DNA of 46,204 bases from a virus, in IMG/VR virus record IMGVR_UViG_3300045282_000046, positions 1-46,204 of that record; one strand, written 5' to 3'. Under the pieces are notes generated by a model, which was given only the letters and a program-made list of their open reading frames with translations, did not search any database and was not told where the DNA came from. The translations under genes were made by a program, and so were the position numbers. Shown here one piece after another: positions 24,052 to 30,361 of this stretch. The number at the start of each line of letters is the position of its first letter. The stretch's first letter is position 1.

Positions 24052-25137
24052 TTACTCCACTGCTCTTTCACTCGGGGACTTGTCTGGTTCAATCATCGAA
24101 GCCCACTGCTCACGACGCCCAGCAGGATCATCAGTACAAAAAGGAATGAGGCTACAAGGGCGAAAATAACGATTACAAGAGTGTGTGTATCTCGGTGCCT
24201 CTTCGTAGTTATCTTGGTATTGTTCGTACAGATCGACGGTATGTCGGAGCCATCGTCCCCATGCTGCGAATGCGCTCTCTGTCCTTTTAAGCGTTTCGAG
24301 CGGATATACATTCTCACCCGAGTTACTAGGCTTGATCTTATTTCCCGTGACACGACACTTCTCCACTCTGAACCCAAATACTGCTTGTGAGATTATACAA
24401 TACCCTGTTACTTGATGTGACATTTCAAACGACAAACGCCAGCCGTCGTCGATCCTGTTCGCTGTCTTATTCTCATCCAAGAAATACTCTTTCGATCCTG
24501 CCTTTTGAACTAAGCCATCTACAGTTCCAATGTATCTAATCTCTCGACCATCACCGTACAGGATCACAACGTCAAATACTTGTTCGATACCAACAAGGCA
24601 ATCAGGCTTCTTAATATCTTGAACGTAGATTGGCCAATTTTGCATTTTAGATAACTGCTCGTCGATATAGTAAATTGTTGCCATCTGCATGTTTGTCATT
24701 GTGCGTGTGTTATCGTCGGAGTTGTCTTCCCAGTTGGACGTGCCTAAAACTGCCAAAGCTAACTGTTGTAAGTTCTCCCTAGCCTCTTTCTTTGGATGTG
24801 AGTCACACAGCTTGAGGCATTTATTCCACCTTACCTTACCGAATATTCGATGTGCTACTGTTAAGGCGTGCTTTGGTAGATTTTGTACGTGTTCCAATTG
24901 CCATATCCGCACCGCTGCGTACATCTGGTGCATTAGTTCCCCCGCTTCTAATGCCATTGATCGAGCGTTCGAGTTATATCTCTTCTTTGACGACACTACC
25001 CCCCATGTTGGACAATGATTCATCGATACGAGACGGCTGTTTGAGTACGGTTTGAGTGTCTGCTTCTCTGATGGTGTTATCTTTCGCACTGAGACTAGCC
25101 TGTATCTCTCTGTATCTAGTAGCTGCTTCGTTTGCAT
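24052..25137 (-). CDS. PD-(D/E)XK (RecB/Cas4-type) nuclease with predicted Fe-S cluster, 361 aa
   Basis: Visible parts: YSNSRLVSMNHCP with Cys42, motif I ALEAGELMH (62-70), catalytic Asp207 (IGTVDG), Glu222-x-Lys224 (DENK), QVTGY (242-246), and Cys321, Cys328 and Cys334, which with Cys42 make the four-Cys pattern of Cas4/AddB-like exonucleases. ATG 25137 is preferred because it has a GGAG site 9 nt upstream and keeps the conserved segment before Cys42; ATG 25023 is an alternative. The first ~164 nt overlap the 114-aa gene in another frame. A degenerate palindrome (24795-24809) is read as CDSHP. Role: probably end resection with the Sak4-like ATPase. Confidence 0.8.
   Translation of the reverse strand: MQTKQLLDTERYRLVSVRKITPSEKQTLKPYSNSRLVSMNHCPTWGVVSSKKRYNSNARSMALEAGELMHQMYAAVRIWQLEHVQNLPKHALTVAHRIFGKVRWNKCLKLCDSHPKKEARENLQQLALAVLGTSNWEDNSDDNTRTMTNMQMATIYYIDEQLSKMQNWPIYVQDIKKPDCLVGIEQVFDVVILYGDGREIRYIGTVDGLVQKAGSKEYFLDENKTANRIDDGWRLSFEMSHQVTGYCIISQAVFGFRVEKCRVTGNKIKPSNSGENVYPLETLKRTESAFAAWGRWLRHTVDLYEQYQDNYEEAPRYTHSCNRYFRPCSLIPFCTDDPAGRREQWASMIEPDKSPSERAVE
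24795..24809. repeat. Palindrome copy 16 (two mismatches, intragenic)
   Basis: GATGTGAGTCACACA within the nuclease gene, the most degraded copy; translated as Cys-Asp-Ser-His-Pro on the minus strand. Confidence 0.6.
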
Positions 25138-25318
25138 TAATATATCTCCGAACTGCGTTTGGGATGCATGAACATACAGACATGAACAATTCTGGCTCAA
25201 TTATACTGATCTCGACTAACTCACTGCGCAGAGCATTGAATGCCTCATATTCTTCTGCTTCGTCTATACCTTCGAAGAACTTACCATCTTCGGTTATGTA
25301 TCCAACGGCTTCTTTCAT
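24974..25318 (-). CDS. Hypothetical protein, 114 aa
   Basis: The N-terminus (GYITEDGKFFEGIDEAEEYE) follows a pattern of small phage proteins with a strand-turn followed by a helix. The later half is Ala/Glu/Arg-rich. The start is preceded by GAGTAACTCAA, nearly the same as before the gene at 26047. Its last ~55 codons overlap the nuclease start. Function unknown. Confidence 0.65.
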   Translation of the reverse strand: MKEAVGYITEDGKFFEGIDEAEEYEAFNALRSELVEISIIEPELFMSVCSCIPNAVRRYINANEAATRYREIQASLSAKDNTIREADTQTVLKQPSRIDESLSNMGGSVVKEEI

Positions 25319-25323
25319 TTGAG

Positions 25324-25824
25324 TTACTCGTCATGAACTGTTGAGTCGTCCATAGTTCTAAGACGTTCTTCTGTTTCAGCTACAATTGTCTTCGATACTT
25401 TGCCTTCGACTGTACGCGGTTCATTGATTACATCCTGTACTTTACGAATACCCATGACGAGTCCGTTTACTCGATCACAATACGAAGCGATACGACTACT
25501 AGCTTCGATTGTGGATATCCTTATACCGTCTGCCAACGCACGAAGCTCGCTGCATATATCGTCACAACCTTTTTCAATCTCTGTGATCACGTCTTCGATG
25601 TTAGACGTTGCCATTTGACCGATAATGTCCACAGCCTGAATGGTTTGACTACCTAACTTAACTGGATCGTTGACAGCACGCTTTGGTACATACTTTTCAA
25701 TTGACTGTTCCTGTGGCTTTACATCTGATCGCTTTGGAAATTGCACGGTTGCCTCTTTCGGTGTGTGACTCACACGGGGTTCAGTTCTCGGGTTCGTTTG
25801 CGACGCTTTGAATATCGACACCAT
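25324..25824 (-). CDS. Hypothetical helical protein, 166 aa
   Basis: Disordered basic N-terminus up to about residue 50, then long amphipathic helices (IEDVITEIEKGCDDICSELR). A palindrome near copy (25762-25776) is read as RVSHTP at residues 17-22, in the disordered part. The first 44 nt overlap the upstream gene. Not recognised. Confidence 0.6.
   Translation of the reverse strand: MVSIFKASQTNPRTEPRVSHTPKEATVQFPKRSDVKPQEQSIEKYVPKRAVNDPVKLGSQTIQAVDIIGQMATSNIEDVITEIEKGCDDICSELRALADGIRISTIEASSRIASYCDRVNGLVMGIRKVQDVINEPRTVEGKVSKTIVAETEERLRTMDDSTVHDE
25762..25776. repeat. Palindrome copy 17 (one mismatch, intragenic)
   Basis: TGTGTGACTCACACG, centre C at 25769, just after the stop of the 88-aa gene and inside the 166-aa gene. 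Confidence 0.85.
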
Positions 25825-26047
25825 TGGTGAGTATCCCTTTTGCTATGTTGCTGAGTCTTCGTTGCATCACCTCACTTAACTGCACAACATTCTGTAAACT
25901 TTCTACAACAGATAAAACAACCTTTGCATTTTCCTCGACTTCGCGTGAGACTTGAATGAGACGCTCGTAGACAAGAGTAAACATGTAGGCTTCGGCTGGT
26001 TTGATACCGCGTTTTTGAAGCTCGCGTTGAAATTCGTTAAAGGTCAT
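25781..26047 (-). CDS. Hypothetical helical protein, 88 aa
   Basis: All-helical pattern (MTFNEFQRELQKRGIKPAEA, then VYERLIQVSREVEENAK and LSEVMQRRLSNIAKG). ATG preceded by GGAGCTAACTCAA. No motif recognised. It is packed between the 29-aa membrane peptide gene and the overlapping 166-aa gene. Confidence 0.65.
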   Translation of the reverse strand: MTFNEFQRELQKRGIKPAEAYMFTLVYERLIQVSREVEENAKVVLSVVESLQNVVQLSEVMQRRLSNIAKGILTNGVDIQSVANEPEN

Positions 26048-26052
26048 TTGAG

Positions 26053-26142
26053 TTAGCTCCTCCAGTTCATGTGTTTGTATATGCTATAACCAACAACCAC
26101 ACCAATCACAAACGCAATCAAAGGTCCGATAAGTTGTTCCAT
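26053..26142 (-). CDS. Single-pass membrane peptide, 29 aa
   Basis: Very short reading frame between two genes. Sequence MEQLIGPLIAFVIGVVVG then YSIYKHMNWRS: one clear membrane segment with a polar tail. GGAGGA precedes it well, and the ATG follows the previous TAG directly. Its own end carries the GGAGGAGC that serves the next gene. It could be a small toxin-like, lysis-timing or superinfection peptide; function unknown. Confidence 0.55.
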   Translation of the reverse strand: MEQLIGPLIAFVIGVVVGYSIYKHMNWRS

Positions 26143-26460
26143 CTAATCCTCCACTGGCGTTACATCCACAAGTTCACTCTGCAACAAACCTAACTCCTCG
26201 GACAGACTGTCTATAACTGACATTCTACCCTCAACCTTTTGTTCTGCACGTTCGAGAGCGTCGAGTTCTTTCTGCAACAGTTCGAGTTGTCTTTGCATAC
26301 GTGCTGTGATCTTTACAGACTTACCTTCGATCTTTGCATTAGCAAGGTTGTGAAACTCAACGACGTGGATCATTCGACGTGCACGAACTTGTTCGATATA
26401 GGCTTCGATATCCTCGCGTGAAAAGTTATCTTTGATTGATGGTGTGAGGATTAGAGGCAT
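26143..26460 (-). CDS. Hypothetical coiled-coil protein, 105 aa
   Basis: Helical throughout with heptad-like spacing at about residues 50-95 (RQLELLQKELDALERAEQKV). Basic middle, acidic end. It overlaps the upstream gene by 10 nt with no strong ribosome-binding site, so start by coupling is likely. Not recognised. Confidence 0.65.
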   Translation of the reverse strand: MPLILTPSIKDNFSREDIEAYIEQVRARRMIHVVEFHNLANAKIEGKSVKITARMQRQLELLQKELDALERAEQKVEGRMSVIDSLSEELGLLQSELVDVTPVED

Positions 26461-26675
26461 GGTGTGCCTAACTGAGCAACTGCATTACGAGTTTCAGGCC
26501 CAATTATACCATCGTCACGTACACCCAAAGCTCTTTGGATCAACATAACTTCCATTTCGTAACGACCAGCCTGTCGCACAGTTACAATGTCGTCCATGTT
26601 CCCAATACCACCAGTCGGCAACACAAAATCTTGTGGCAAACGAGGCGACTTGTATGGATTTTTCAAAAATCTCAT
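26451..26675 (-). CDS. Small protein with peptidoglycan-binding-like motif, 74 aa
   Basis: Residues ~42-68 (EMEVMLIQRALGVRDDGIIG, then PETRNAVAQL) match the core of PG_binding_1 repeats: LQ.aL.v..DGi.Gp.T..av. The domain is cut short compared with the usual ~60 residues, there is no signal peptide, and it lies in the early arm far from the lysis genes. ATG 26675 follows CAGGAG and palindrome copy 18. It may be a re-used helical domain rather than a cell-wall binder. Confidence 0.6.
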   Translation of the reverse strand: MRFLKNPYKSPRLPQDFVLPTGGIGNMDDIVTVRQAGRYEMEVMLIQRALGVRDDGIIGPETRNAVAQLGTPCL

Positions 26676-26685
26676 GACATTCTCC

Positions 26686-26700
26686 TGTGTGAGTCACACA
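26686..26700. repeat. Palindrome copy 18
   Basis: Exact copy, centre G at 26693, 10 nt upstream of ATG 26675 and directly after the stop of the 141-aa gene. Confidence 0.95.
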
Positions 26701-27126
26701 CTATCGCTCGATGATGTTGAGCTTTGTTTGTGAAGTTGTAGGAACTTTGGCCGCGTCGATCATCTGTAACGCAACAGGTATAGGTACTTTGTACTGTGAC
26801 CTGTTGAGGTTCTTCGCCAATGCGTCTGCACTGAACCGCTTAACCTTAGCTGTGACGTTAGCCTTACATACAAACCCAGGACTCTCAGCGAGAATGTATT
26901 CACCCGGTTCGAGTTCTTTCGCATCTATAATGTTATTATCTTCAAGTTCCTTCCAGGCTATGTCTGATCTACCCTTTGCATACGAGGCAATGAAGTCCCA
27001 CATATAAGCACTGGCGAGCAATGCTTCTGTGTTGGACTTCCTCGGTAGTTCGATGTCTTTGGTCTTACCAATTGTGGATAAGAAGTTGGCAAGCCTAACT
27101 TGGAACTTGATAAGTGGATTGGCCAT
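26701..27126 (-). CDS. Hypothetical protein, 141 aa
   Basis: Mixed alpha/beta, basic, no membrane segment. The middle has AKELEPGEYILAESPGFVCK and the end is helical. Strong GGGAGG site before ATG 27126. Not recognised. It ends one base before palindrome copy 18. Confidence 0.65.
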   Translation of the reverse strand: MANPLIKFQVRLANFLSTIGKTKDIELPRKSNTEALLASAYMWDFIASYAKGRSDIAWKELEDNNIIDAKELEPGEYILAESPGFVCKANVTAKVKRFSADALAKNLNRSQYKVPIPVALQMIDAAKVPTTSQTKLNIIER

Positions 27127-27193
27127 TGAACTTACCTCCCTTGGTTAGGTCTGGCCCTAAAAAGGACCAGACCTAAGTGTGTGACTGAATGCC

Positions 27194-27430
27194 TTACTTA
27201 GTTGACACCTCCATCCAATCAGTTGCTAACAAATCACTTTGCGAACACAACCAAGGAACCACATCGCCTTGTGCTGTGTACACATAAACATATGGCAGTG
27301 TCATCTTCGAGTATGCATCAGGCATCTGTAACCTGAGCCACATGTCTTTGCCATTCCAGCCTGCGCGACAGACTGCGCTTCCTATTCGCATCGCTTCAAT
27401 GGCGGTGCCAATTCCAAACTGATCATTCAT
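27194..27430 (-). CDS. DUF2829-like protein, 78 aa
   Basis: Recognisable DUF2829 pattern: an early GTAIEAMRIGSAVCRAGWNG segment, then KDMWLRL, LPYVYVYTAQGDVVPWLCSQ and DLLATDWMEV. A small domain of unknown function frequent in phages. ATG 27430 follows CAGGAGAACTGAA. The 67-nt gap to the upstream gene holds palindrome copy 19. Confidence 0.85.
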   Translation of the reverse strand: MNDQFGIGTAIEAMRIGSAVCRAGWNGKDMWLRLQMPDAYSKMTLPYVYVYTAQGDVVPWLCSQSDLLATDWMEVSTK

Positions 27431-27496
27431 TTCAGTTCTCCTGTTGAATAACAACCAATACACCAATTTCCGTGACTACAATCAGGACATGCCTGC

Positions 27497-27511
27497 TGTG
27501 TGAGTCACACA
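27497..27511. repeat. Palindrome copy 19
   Basis: Exact copy, centre G at 27504. It supplies the stop of the 99-aa gene (TGA at 27505-27507, minus strand). Confidence 0.95.
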
Positions 27512-27804
27512 GTGATTTTGTTACTTGCCGAACCACCACGTTTGGTACGTTCTTCCTCAGTTATCGCATAACTAACCTTGCCCCACTTATGAGCAATCAC
27601 ACAGAACATTTGCTCTGGTACGTGAGAAGCCTTTCTCAACGCTTTCTCAAGAGCCTCATCAAACGCACCACGCGCAGCCTTCGATGCCTCAAGAGCTTTG
27701 ACGTGTGTGGCGTAAAGCGTCGCTAACGGTTTAGATAGTGCTTCGGTGTTAACCTCTTGCCAATCAAGTGATGAACCTTCTGTGTTCTTAGATCGACTAG
27801 CCAT
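27505..27804 (-). CDS. Hypothetical helical protein, 99 aa
   Basis: Ala/Lys/Glu-rich helix in the middle (ATHVKALEASKAARGAFDEA) followed by a strand pattern (FCVIAHKWGKVSYAI) and a basic end. CCGGAGG precedes ATG 27804. Not recognised. It is the first gene after a 400-bp leader that contains a promoter. Confidence 0.65.
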   Translation of the reverse strand: MASRSKNTEGSSLDWQEVNTEALSKPLATLYATHVKALEASKAARGAFDEALEKALRKASHVPEQMFCVIAHKWGKVSYAITEEERTKRGGSASNKITV

Positions 27805-27851
27805 CTTAGTTGCCTCCGGGTTAGCTGTGTGTGAGTTGAGCGCTCTGGTCC

Positions 27852-27866
27852 TGTGTGACTCACACA
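27852..27866. repeat. Palindrome copy 20
   Basis: Exact copy, centre C at 27859, 47 nt upstream of ATG 27804. Confidence 0.95.
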
Positions 27867-28080
27867 GTTTAAGTTTGAAAAAGTGCTGGCCAGTTTCTGC
27901 GTCGGGCTACTGGCCAGCTATGGTAGGTGATATAGTTGCCATTACTTATCGGCAAGCCATGCGAAAACTCCATTTTAGAGGATACCTGATAGTCCTTTAT
28001 ATAACTTGCAAGATTTAGAAAGGGTACTGATTAGTTGATTTATCTATGCGGTAACTTAGGACCATTCTCACCTCGTAGAC

Positions 28081-28095
28081 TGTGTGACTCACACA
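28081..28095. repeat. Palindrome copy 21
   Basis: Exact copy, centre C at 28088, in the leader about 70 nt downstream of the promoter. Confidence 0.95.
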
Positions 28096-28166
28096 GCGAT
28101 GGCGCTTTAACCCTCTAACCCGCGTTAAACATTCTGCATTTCACACCTCCATTTGTGAATTTTCGA

Positions 28167-28195
28167 ATGCTATCAAAATGTGATAGCACTGTCAA
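28167..28195 (-). promoter_or_regulatory. Leftward sigma70-type promoter with overlapping operator
   Basis: Minus strand: -35 TTGACA (28190-28195), 17-bp spacer, -10 TAGCAT (28167-28172). A perfect dyad TGCTATCA-N5-TGATAGCA (28168-28188) covers the spacer and -10, the usual place for a repressor site. It starts just after the stop of the 76-aa gene upstream and would drive the genes from 27804 leftward. Confidence 0.65.
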
Positions 28196-28205
28196 GTTGT
28201 TTATT

Positions 28206-28436
28206 TCATTGCTTAGTTTCGGTCGAGCTTGGTGCGGTAAGCATCTCAAATGTGGTGCCTCGTTCTTGAACATGAGCCAAACTCATATCTCCATCCGAGT
28301 ACAACATAAGATGATGCTGATACAGACCCTTCTGTCTATCGATTGTCGTAACTTGCCACACACCCACGCCACTTTCTTCGTCGTATGTGTATTGGACGAA
28401 TATGCCTAGACTCGGTATGGTAACTGCAATTGACAT
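28206..28436 (-). CDS. Hypothetical protein, 76 aa
   Basis: Beta-rich small protein (SIAVTIPSLGIFVQYTYDEE, then VGVWQVTTIDRQKG). ATG 28436 is chosen for the GAAGG site. Not recognised. It precedes the promoter at 28190 and so belongs to the upstream transcript. Confidence 0.6.
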   Translation of the reverse strand: MSIAVTIPSLGIFVQYTYDEESGVGVWQVTTIDRQKGLYQHHLMLYSDGDMSLAHVQERGTTFEMLTAPSSTETKQ

Positions 28437-28517
28437 GATATGGCCCTTCTGTTGACGTTCCGTCTGTGCACCCATTTGTACACCCTACCATCCAACACTC
28501 AAGCGGATACAGGTCCA

Positions 28518-28739
28518 TTAACTGCCGCCTTTGCTGTGTGACTCACACACCTTCTTAGCGTCTTCGATCAAGGCAAAATCACCAAGATCAACACGCTTCC
28601 CTAAATTAGGCATACCCTTCATAGAGGCGTGTGCAATCTTGTGCGCAGTATCCCAAGACACAACATACTGATACAAACCTCTTGTACAGCCCCAAACTTG
28701 TATCTCAGGATATAATGATGGAAGTGGTATCCACAACAT
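28518..28739 (-). CDS. Hypothetical protein, 73 aa
   Basis: Small protein (MLWIPLPSLYPEIQVWGCTR, then YQYVVSWDTAHKIAH). It starts 1 nt after the previous stop behind AGGGA. The reading frame passes straight through palindrome copy 22, read as Val-Cys-Glu-Ser-His-Ser, and ends six codons later, so the C-terminal tail looks added by the palindrome. Not recognised. Confidence 0.6.
   Translation of the reverse strand: MLWIPLPSLYPEIQVWGCTRGLYQYVVSWDTAHKIAHASMKGMPNLGKRVDLGDFALIEDAKKVCESHSKGGS
28535..28549. repeat. Palindrome copy 22 (intragenic)
   Basis: Exact copy, centre C at 28542, in the last codons of the 73-aa gene, read as CESHS. Confidence 0.95.
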
Positions 28740-28740
28740 G

Positions 28741-29130
28741 TCAGTAATCCCTTGATAGAGTGTAACCCTCAGATGCATACAACTTCTTACACTCGCCTCG
28801 ATCTGTCCAGTAGAACATAGCTACACGTTCGTCTTGGCCTAACCTCTTGAAACGTATGTATGCCTCTGACCTTACCGCAGTTTGAAATCTCCAATCTCGA
28901 TCTTGACTGTGCACAACGTAACAACTCTTACGCTCAGACTTAGCACCAGATTTCTCTAACTCCTGTAGAAACAGACAAGTCATTTGAATGACCTTCTGTC
29001 GATTGTCGTCGTCGAGCCCTATCTTGTTACGAGATAGAAACTCCTCTGCACGAGTGGCCCAATCTTGTGCGTAATTGACAAGACCAGCGAGAGAACCGCG
29101 AAGCGGCTTTGTGTTAGTCGTTGTGTTCAT
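28741..29130 (-). CDS. Hypothetical protein, 129 aa
   Basis: The N-terminal half is helical (GSLAGLVNYAQDWATRAEEF), the second half beta-rich with Tyr/Arg/Trp (RDWRFQTAVRSEAYIRFKRL). ATG 29130 follows GGAG and overlaps the upstream stop (ATGA). Not recognised. Confidence 0.65.
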   Translation of the reverse strand: MNTTTNTKPLRGSLAGLVNYAQDWATRAEEFLSRNKIGLDDDNRQKVIQMTCLFLQELEKSGAKSERKSCYVVHSQDRDWRFQTAVRSEAYIRFKRLGQDERVAMFYWTDRGECKKLYASEGYTLSRDY

Positions 29131-29300
29131 GGCATAACTCCACATGCCTTTAAAAACTTTGTAGTGTTAAACCTTGAATTACTTCTAGAAAAACGCGCAC
29201 ACAATGCACGGCTTACAGCATTCAACGCATCGTAGTTATATCCATCTTCACGAAGATCCTTGAGAACATTAGCGATAAGTTCGTAATCACGTTGTGACAT
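29127..29300 (-). CDS. Small conserved-type phage protein, 57 aa
   Basis: Short gene. The pattern SQRDYELIANVLKDLR...ALNAVSRALCARFSRSNSRF...FLKACGV is one I recognise from many small phage proteins of unknown role. GAGGAG precedes ATG 29300, and its stop overlaps the next start by 4 nt. Confidence 0.75.
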   Translation of the reverse strand: MSQRDYELIANVLKDLREDGYNYDALNAVSRALCARFSRSNSRFNTTKFLKACGVMP

Positions 29301-29356
29301 AGCTACTTCTCCTCTGTTAAATCGACATTCCGTGGACAGTTTCGTACAACGGATGA

Positions 29357-29686
29357 TTACTCCTCTTCACTGAGATCAACATTCCTAACTGTATCTTTCC
29401 AGACGATCTGTGCACACAACTGATTGATATCGAAGTTGCCACTGATGAACACACTATCGCCTTTAGCTATTACAGTTGGCACACCTTCATACGAACTGTT
29501 CTGTAAAAGCTCAACCAATGACGCACGTTTAACCTTCTTAGCCTGTTTCTTAGGCAGGAGTCGCATGACTGTACAGAATATGCGTTGGAGTAGTTCGTCT
29601 CGGGCATGGCCGCTGTGTGACTCACACAGCGACTCGGCTTGGTGTTTTAATAGCAATGCCTGTTGTTGTGTGTATGAATCGATCAT
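29357..29686 (-). CDS. Hypothetical protein, 109 aa
   Basis: Helical, basic in the middle (RLLPKKQAKKVKRASLVELL), acidic at the end. The N-terminal third runs through palindrome copy 23, read as Leu-Cys-Glu-Ser-His-Ser. ATG 29686 follows GGAGAGA; it is the first gene after the promoter at 29723-29751. Function unknown. Confidence 0.6.
   Translation of the reverse strand: MIDSYTQQQALLLKHQAESLCESHSGHARDELLQRIFCTVMRLLPKKQAKKVKRASLVELLQNSSYEGVPTVIAKGDSVFISGNFDINQLCAQIVWKDTVRNVDLSEEE
29614..29628. repeat. Palindrome copy 23 (intragenic)
   Basis: Exact copy, centre C at 29621, extended to a GC-TGTGTGA-C-TCACACA-GC dyad, inside the 109-aa gene. Confidence 0.95.
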
Positions 29687-29722
29687 TGGAAATCTCTCCA
29701 TCGGTTCGGGTTGAATGAAAGC

Positions 29723-29751
29723 AAGTTAACACAAATAGTTCACTGTGTCAA
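29723..29751 (-). promoter_or_regulatory. Leftward promoter with extended -10
   Basis: Minus strand: -35 TTGACA (29746-29751), 17-bp spacer, -10 TAACTT (29723-29728) preceded by TGT, an extended -10. It lies between the terminator at 29832-29865 and ATG 29686. Upstream are two direct copies of AGTCCTGAGA (29787-29796 and 29807-29816) spaced 20 bp, possible activator sites. Confidence 0.55.
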
Positions 29752-29831
29752 GTACCGCGGAGCGGCCATGAGCTATGTGTTGCCCTAGTCCTGAGACCTT
29801 GTTCGCAGTCCTGAGAATTGCCACGACTCAC

Positions 29832-29865
29832 AAAAAACCCCTGCTGTGTGAGTCACACAGCAGGG
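29832..29865 (-). terminator. Rho-independent terminator built on palindrome copy 24
   Basis: Minus strand: CCCTGCTGTGTGA-C-TCACACAGCAGGG followed by G and six T. The exact 15-bp palindrome (29845-29859, centre 29852) is the core of the stem, extended by six pairing bases on each side. It lies just after the stop of the 76-aa gene at 29871 and upstream of the next promoter. Confidence 0.85.
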
Positions 29866-29870
29866 AATGG

Positions 29871-30101
29871 TCAATCTAACTCAGGACTTCGAAACAACGC
29901 CAAATTGTTGTCCTGCACATCATAGCGTTTCCGTGTCCAGTATGTGCCCAAATAATCCGATCGACGAATTGCACCTGGCATTCCTGTACGTTGTTTCTCT
30001 TGTTCGGCCCTATCTTGTTCGGCTTGCAACTTCGCGGCTTCGTCATAAAGTCCCAACATAAACACTTTGGCACTCTGCATTCGGTCTACATTCATGCGCA
30101 T
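29871..30101 (-). CDS. Hypothetical protein, 76 aa
   Basis: N-terminal helix (MQSAKVFMLGLYDEAAKLQA) followed by a charged Gln/Glu/Arg coil and a basic end (DYLGTYWTRKRYDV). Strong GAGGAGG before ATG 30101. Ends five bases before the terminator stem. Not recognised. Confidence 0.65.
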   Translation of the reverse strand: MRMNVDRMQSAKVFMLGLYDEAAKLQAEQDRAEQEKQRTGMPGAIRRSDYLGTYWTRKRYDVQDNNLALFRSPELD

Positions 30102-30120
30102 GTCTACCTCCTCATAATTA

Positions 30121-30146
30121 GGGCCAGTGCACTATTGCACTGGCCC
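30121..30146. terminator. Strong hairpin between two early genes
   Basis: GGGCCAGTGCA-CTAT-TGCACTGGCCC, a perfect 11-bp stem with 4-base loop between the genes at 30156 and 30101. No T-run follows on either strand, so it may be a processing or stability element rather than a full terminator. Confidence 0.5.
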
Positions 30147-30155
30147 AAGTTACAG

Positions 30156-30356
30156 TTACAACTCATTCATCTTTTGTTCAATCATCTCGAACCATTCGGG
30201 GAACCTTTTATCATTCTCCCCGAATTCATCTGACAACGAAAAGTCTTGATAAACTAAAGCGATTGCCGTATCCGAAAATCGCTTCAATTCATCTGGCCAT
30301 CTATGCCGCAAGTTAGGCACGATATGCTTTATTGTACCTGCTGTCCGTTGGTCCAT
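30156..30356 (-). CDS. Hypothetical protein, 66 aa
   Basis: Acidic-aromatic small protein (IVPNLRHRWPDELKRFSDTA, then DKRFPEWFEMIEQKMNEL). It starts 5 nt after the stop of the 305-aa gene, with AAGGA overlapping that gene's end, so it is coupled. Not recognised. Confidence 0.65.
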   Translation of the reverse strand: MDQRTAGTIKHIVPNLRHRWPDELKRFSDTAIALVYQDFSLSDEFGENDKRFPEWFEMIEQKMNEL

Positions 30357-30361
30357 GTCGA

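Larger units (their letters stand above)
27805..28166 (-). promoter_or_regulatory. Leader region of the 28.2-kb leftward promoter
   Basis: About 360 bp without a convincing gene, downstream of the promoter at 28167-28195. It holds two exact palindromes (copies 20 and 21) and two CTGGCCAG octamers around 27883-27919 able to pair as a stem. It also has two tiny reading frames with good ribosome-binding sites: four codons (MQNV) behind GGAGGTG, and 16 codons at 28015-28065 behind CGAGGTG. A regulatory leader is likely; the peptides are doubtful. Confidence 0.45.

Noticed and set aside
28015-28065. 16-codon frame behind CGAGGTG
   Set aside because: Too short to support as a gene; mentioned only as part of the leader.
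29871-30073. 65-aa alternative frame over the 76-aa gene
   Set aside because: The 76-aa frame has the strong GAGGAGG site; the other frame has none.
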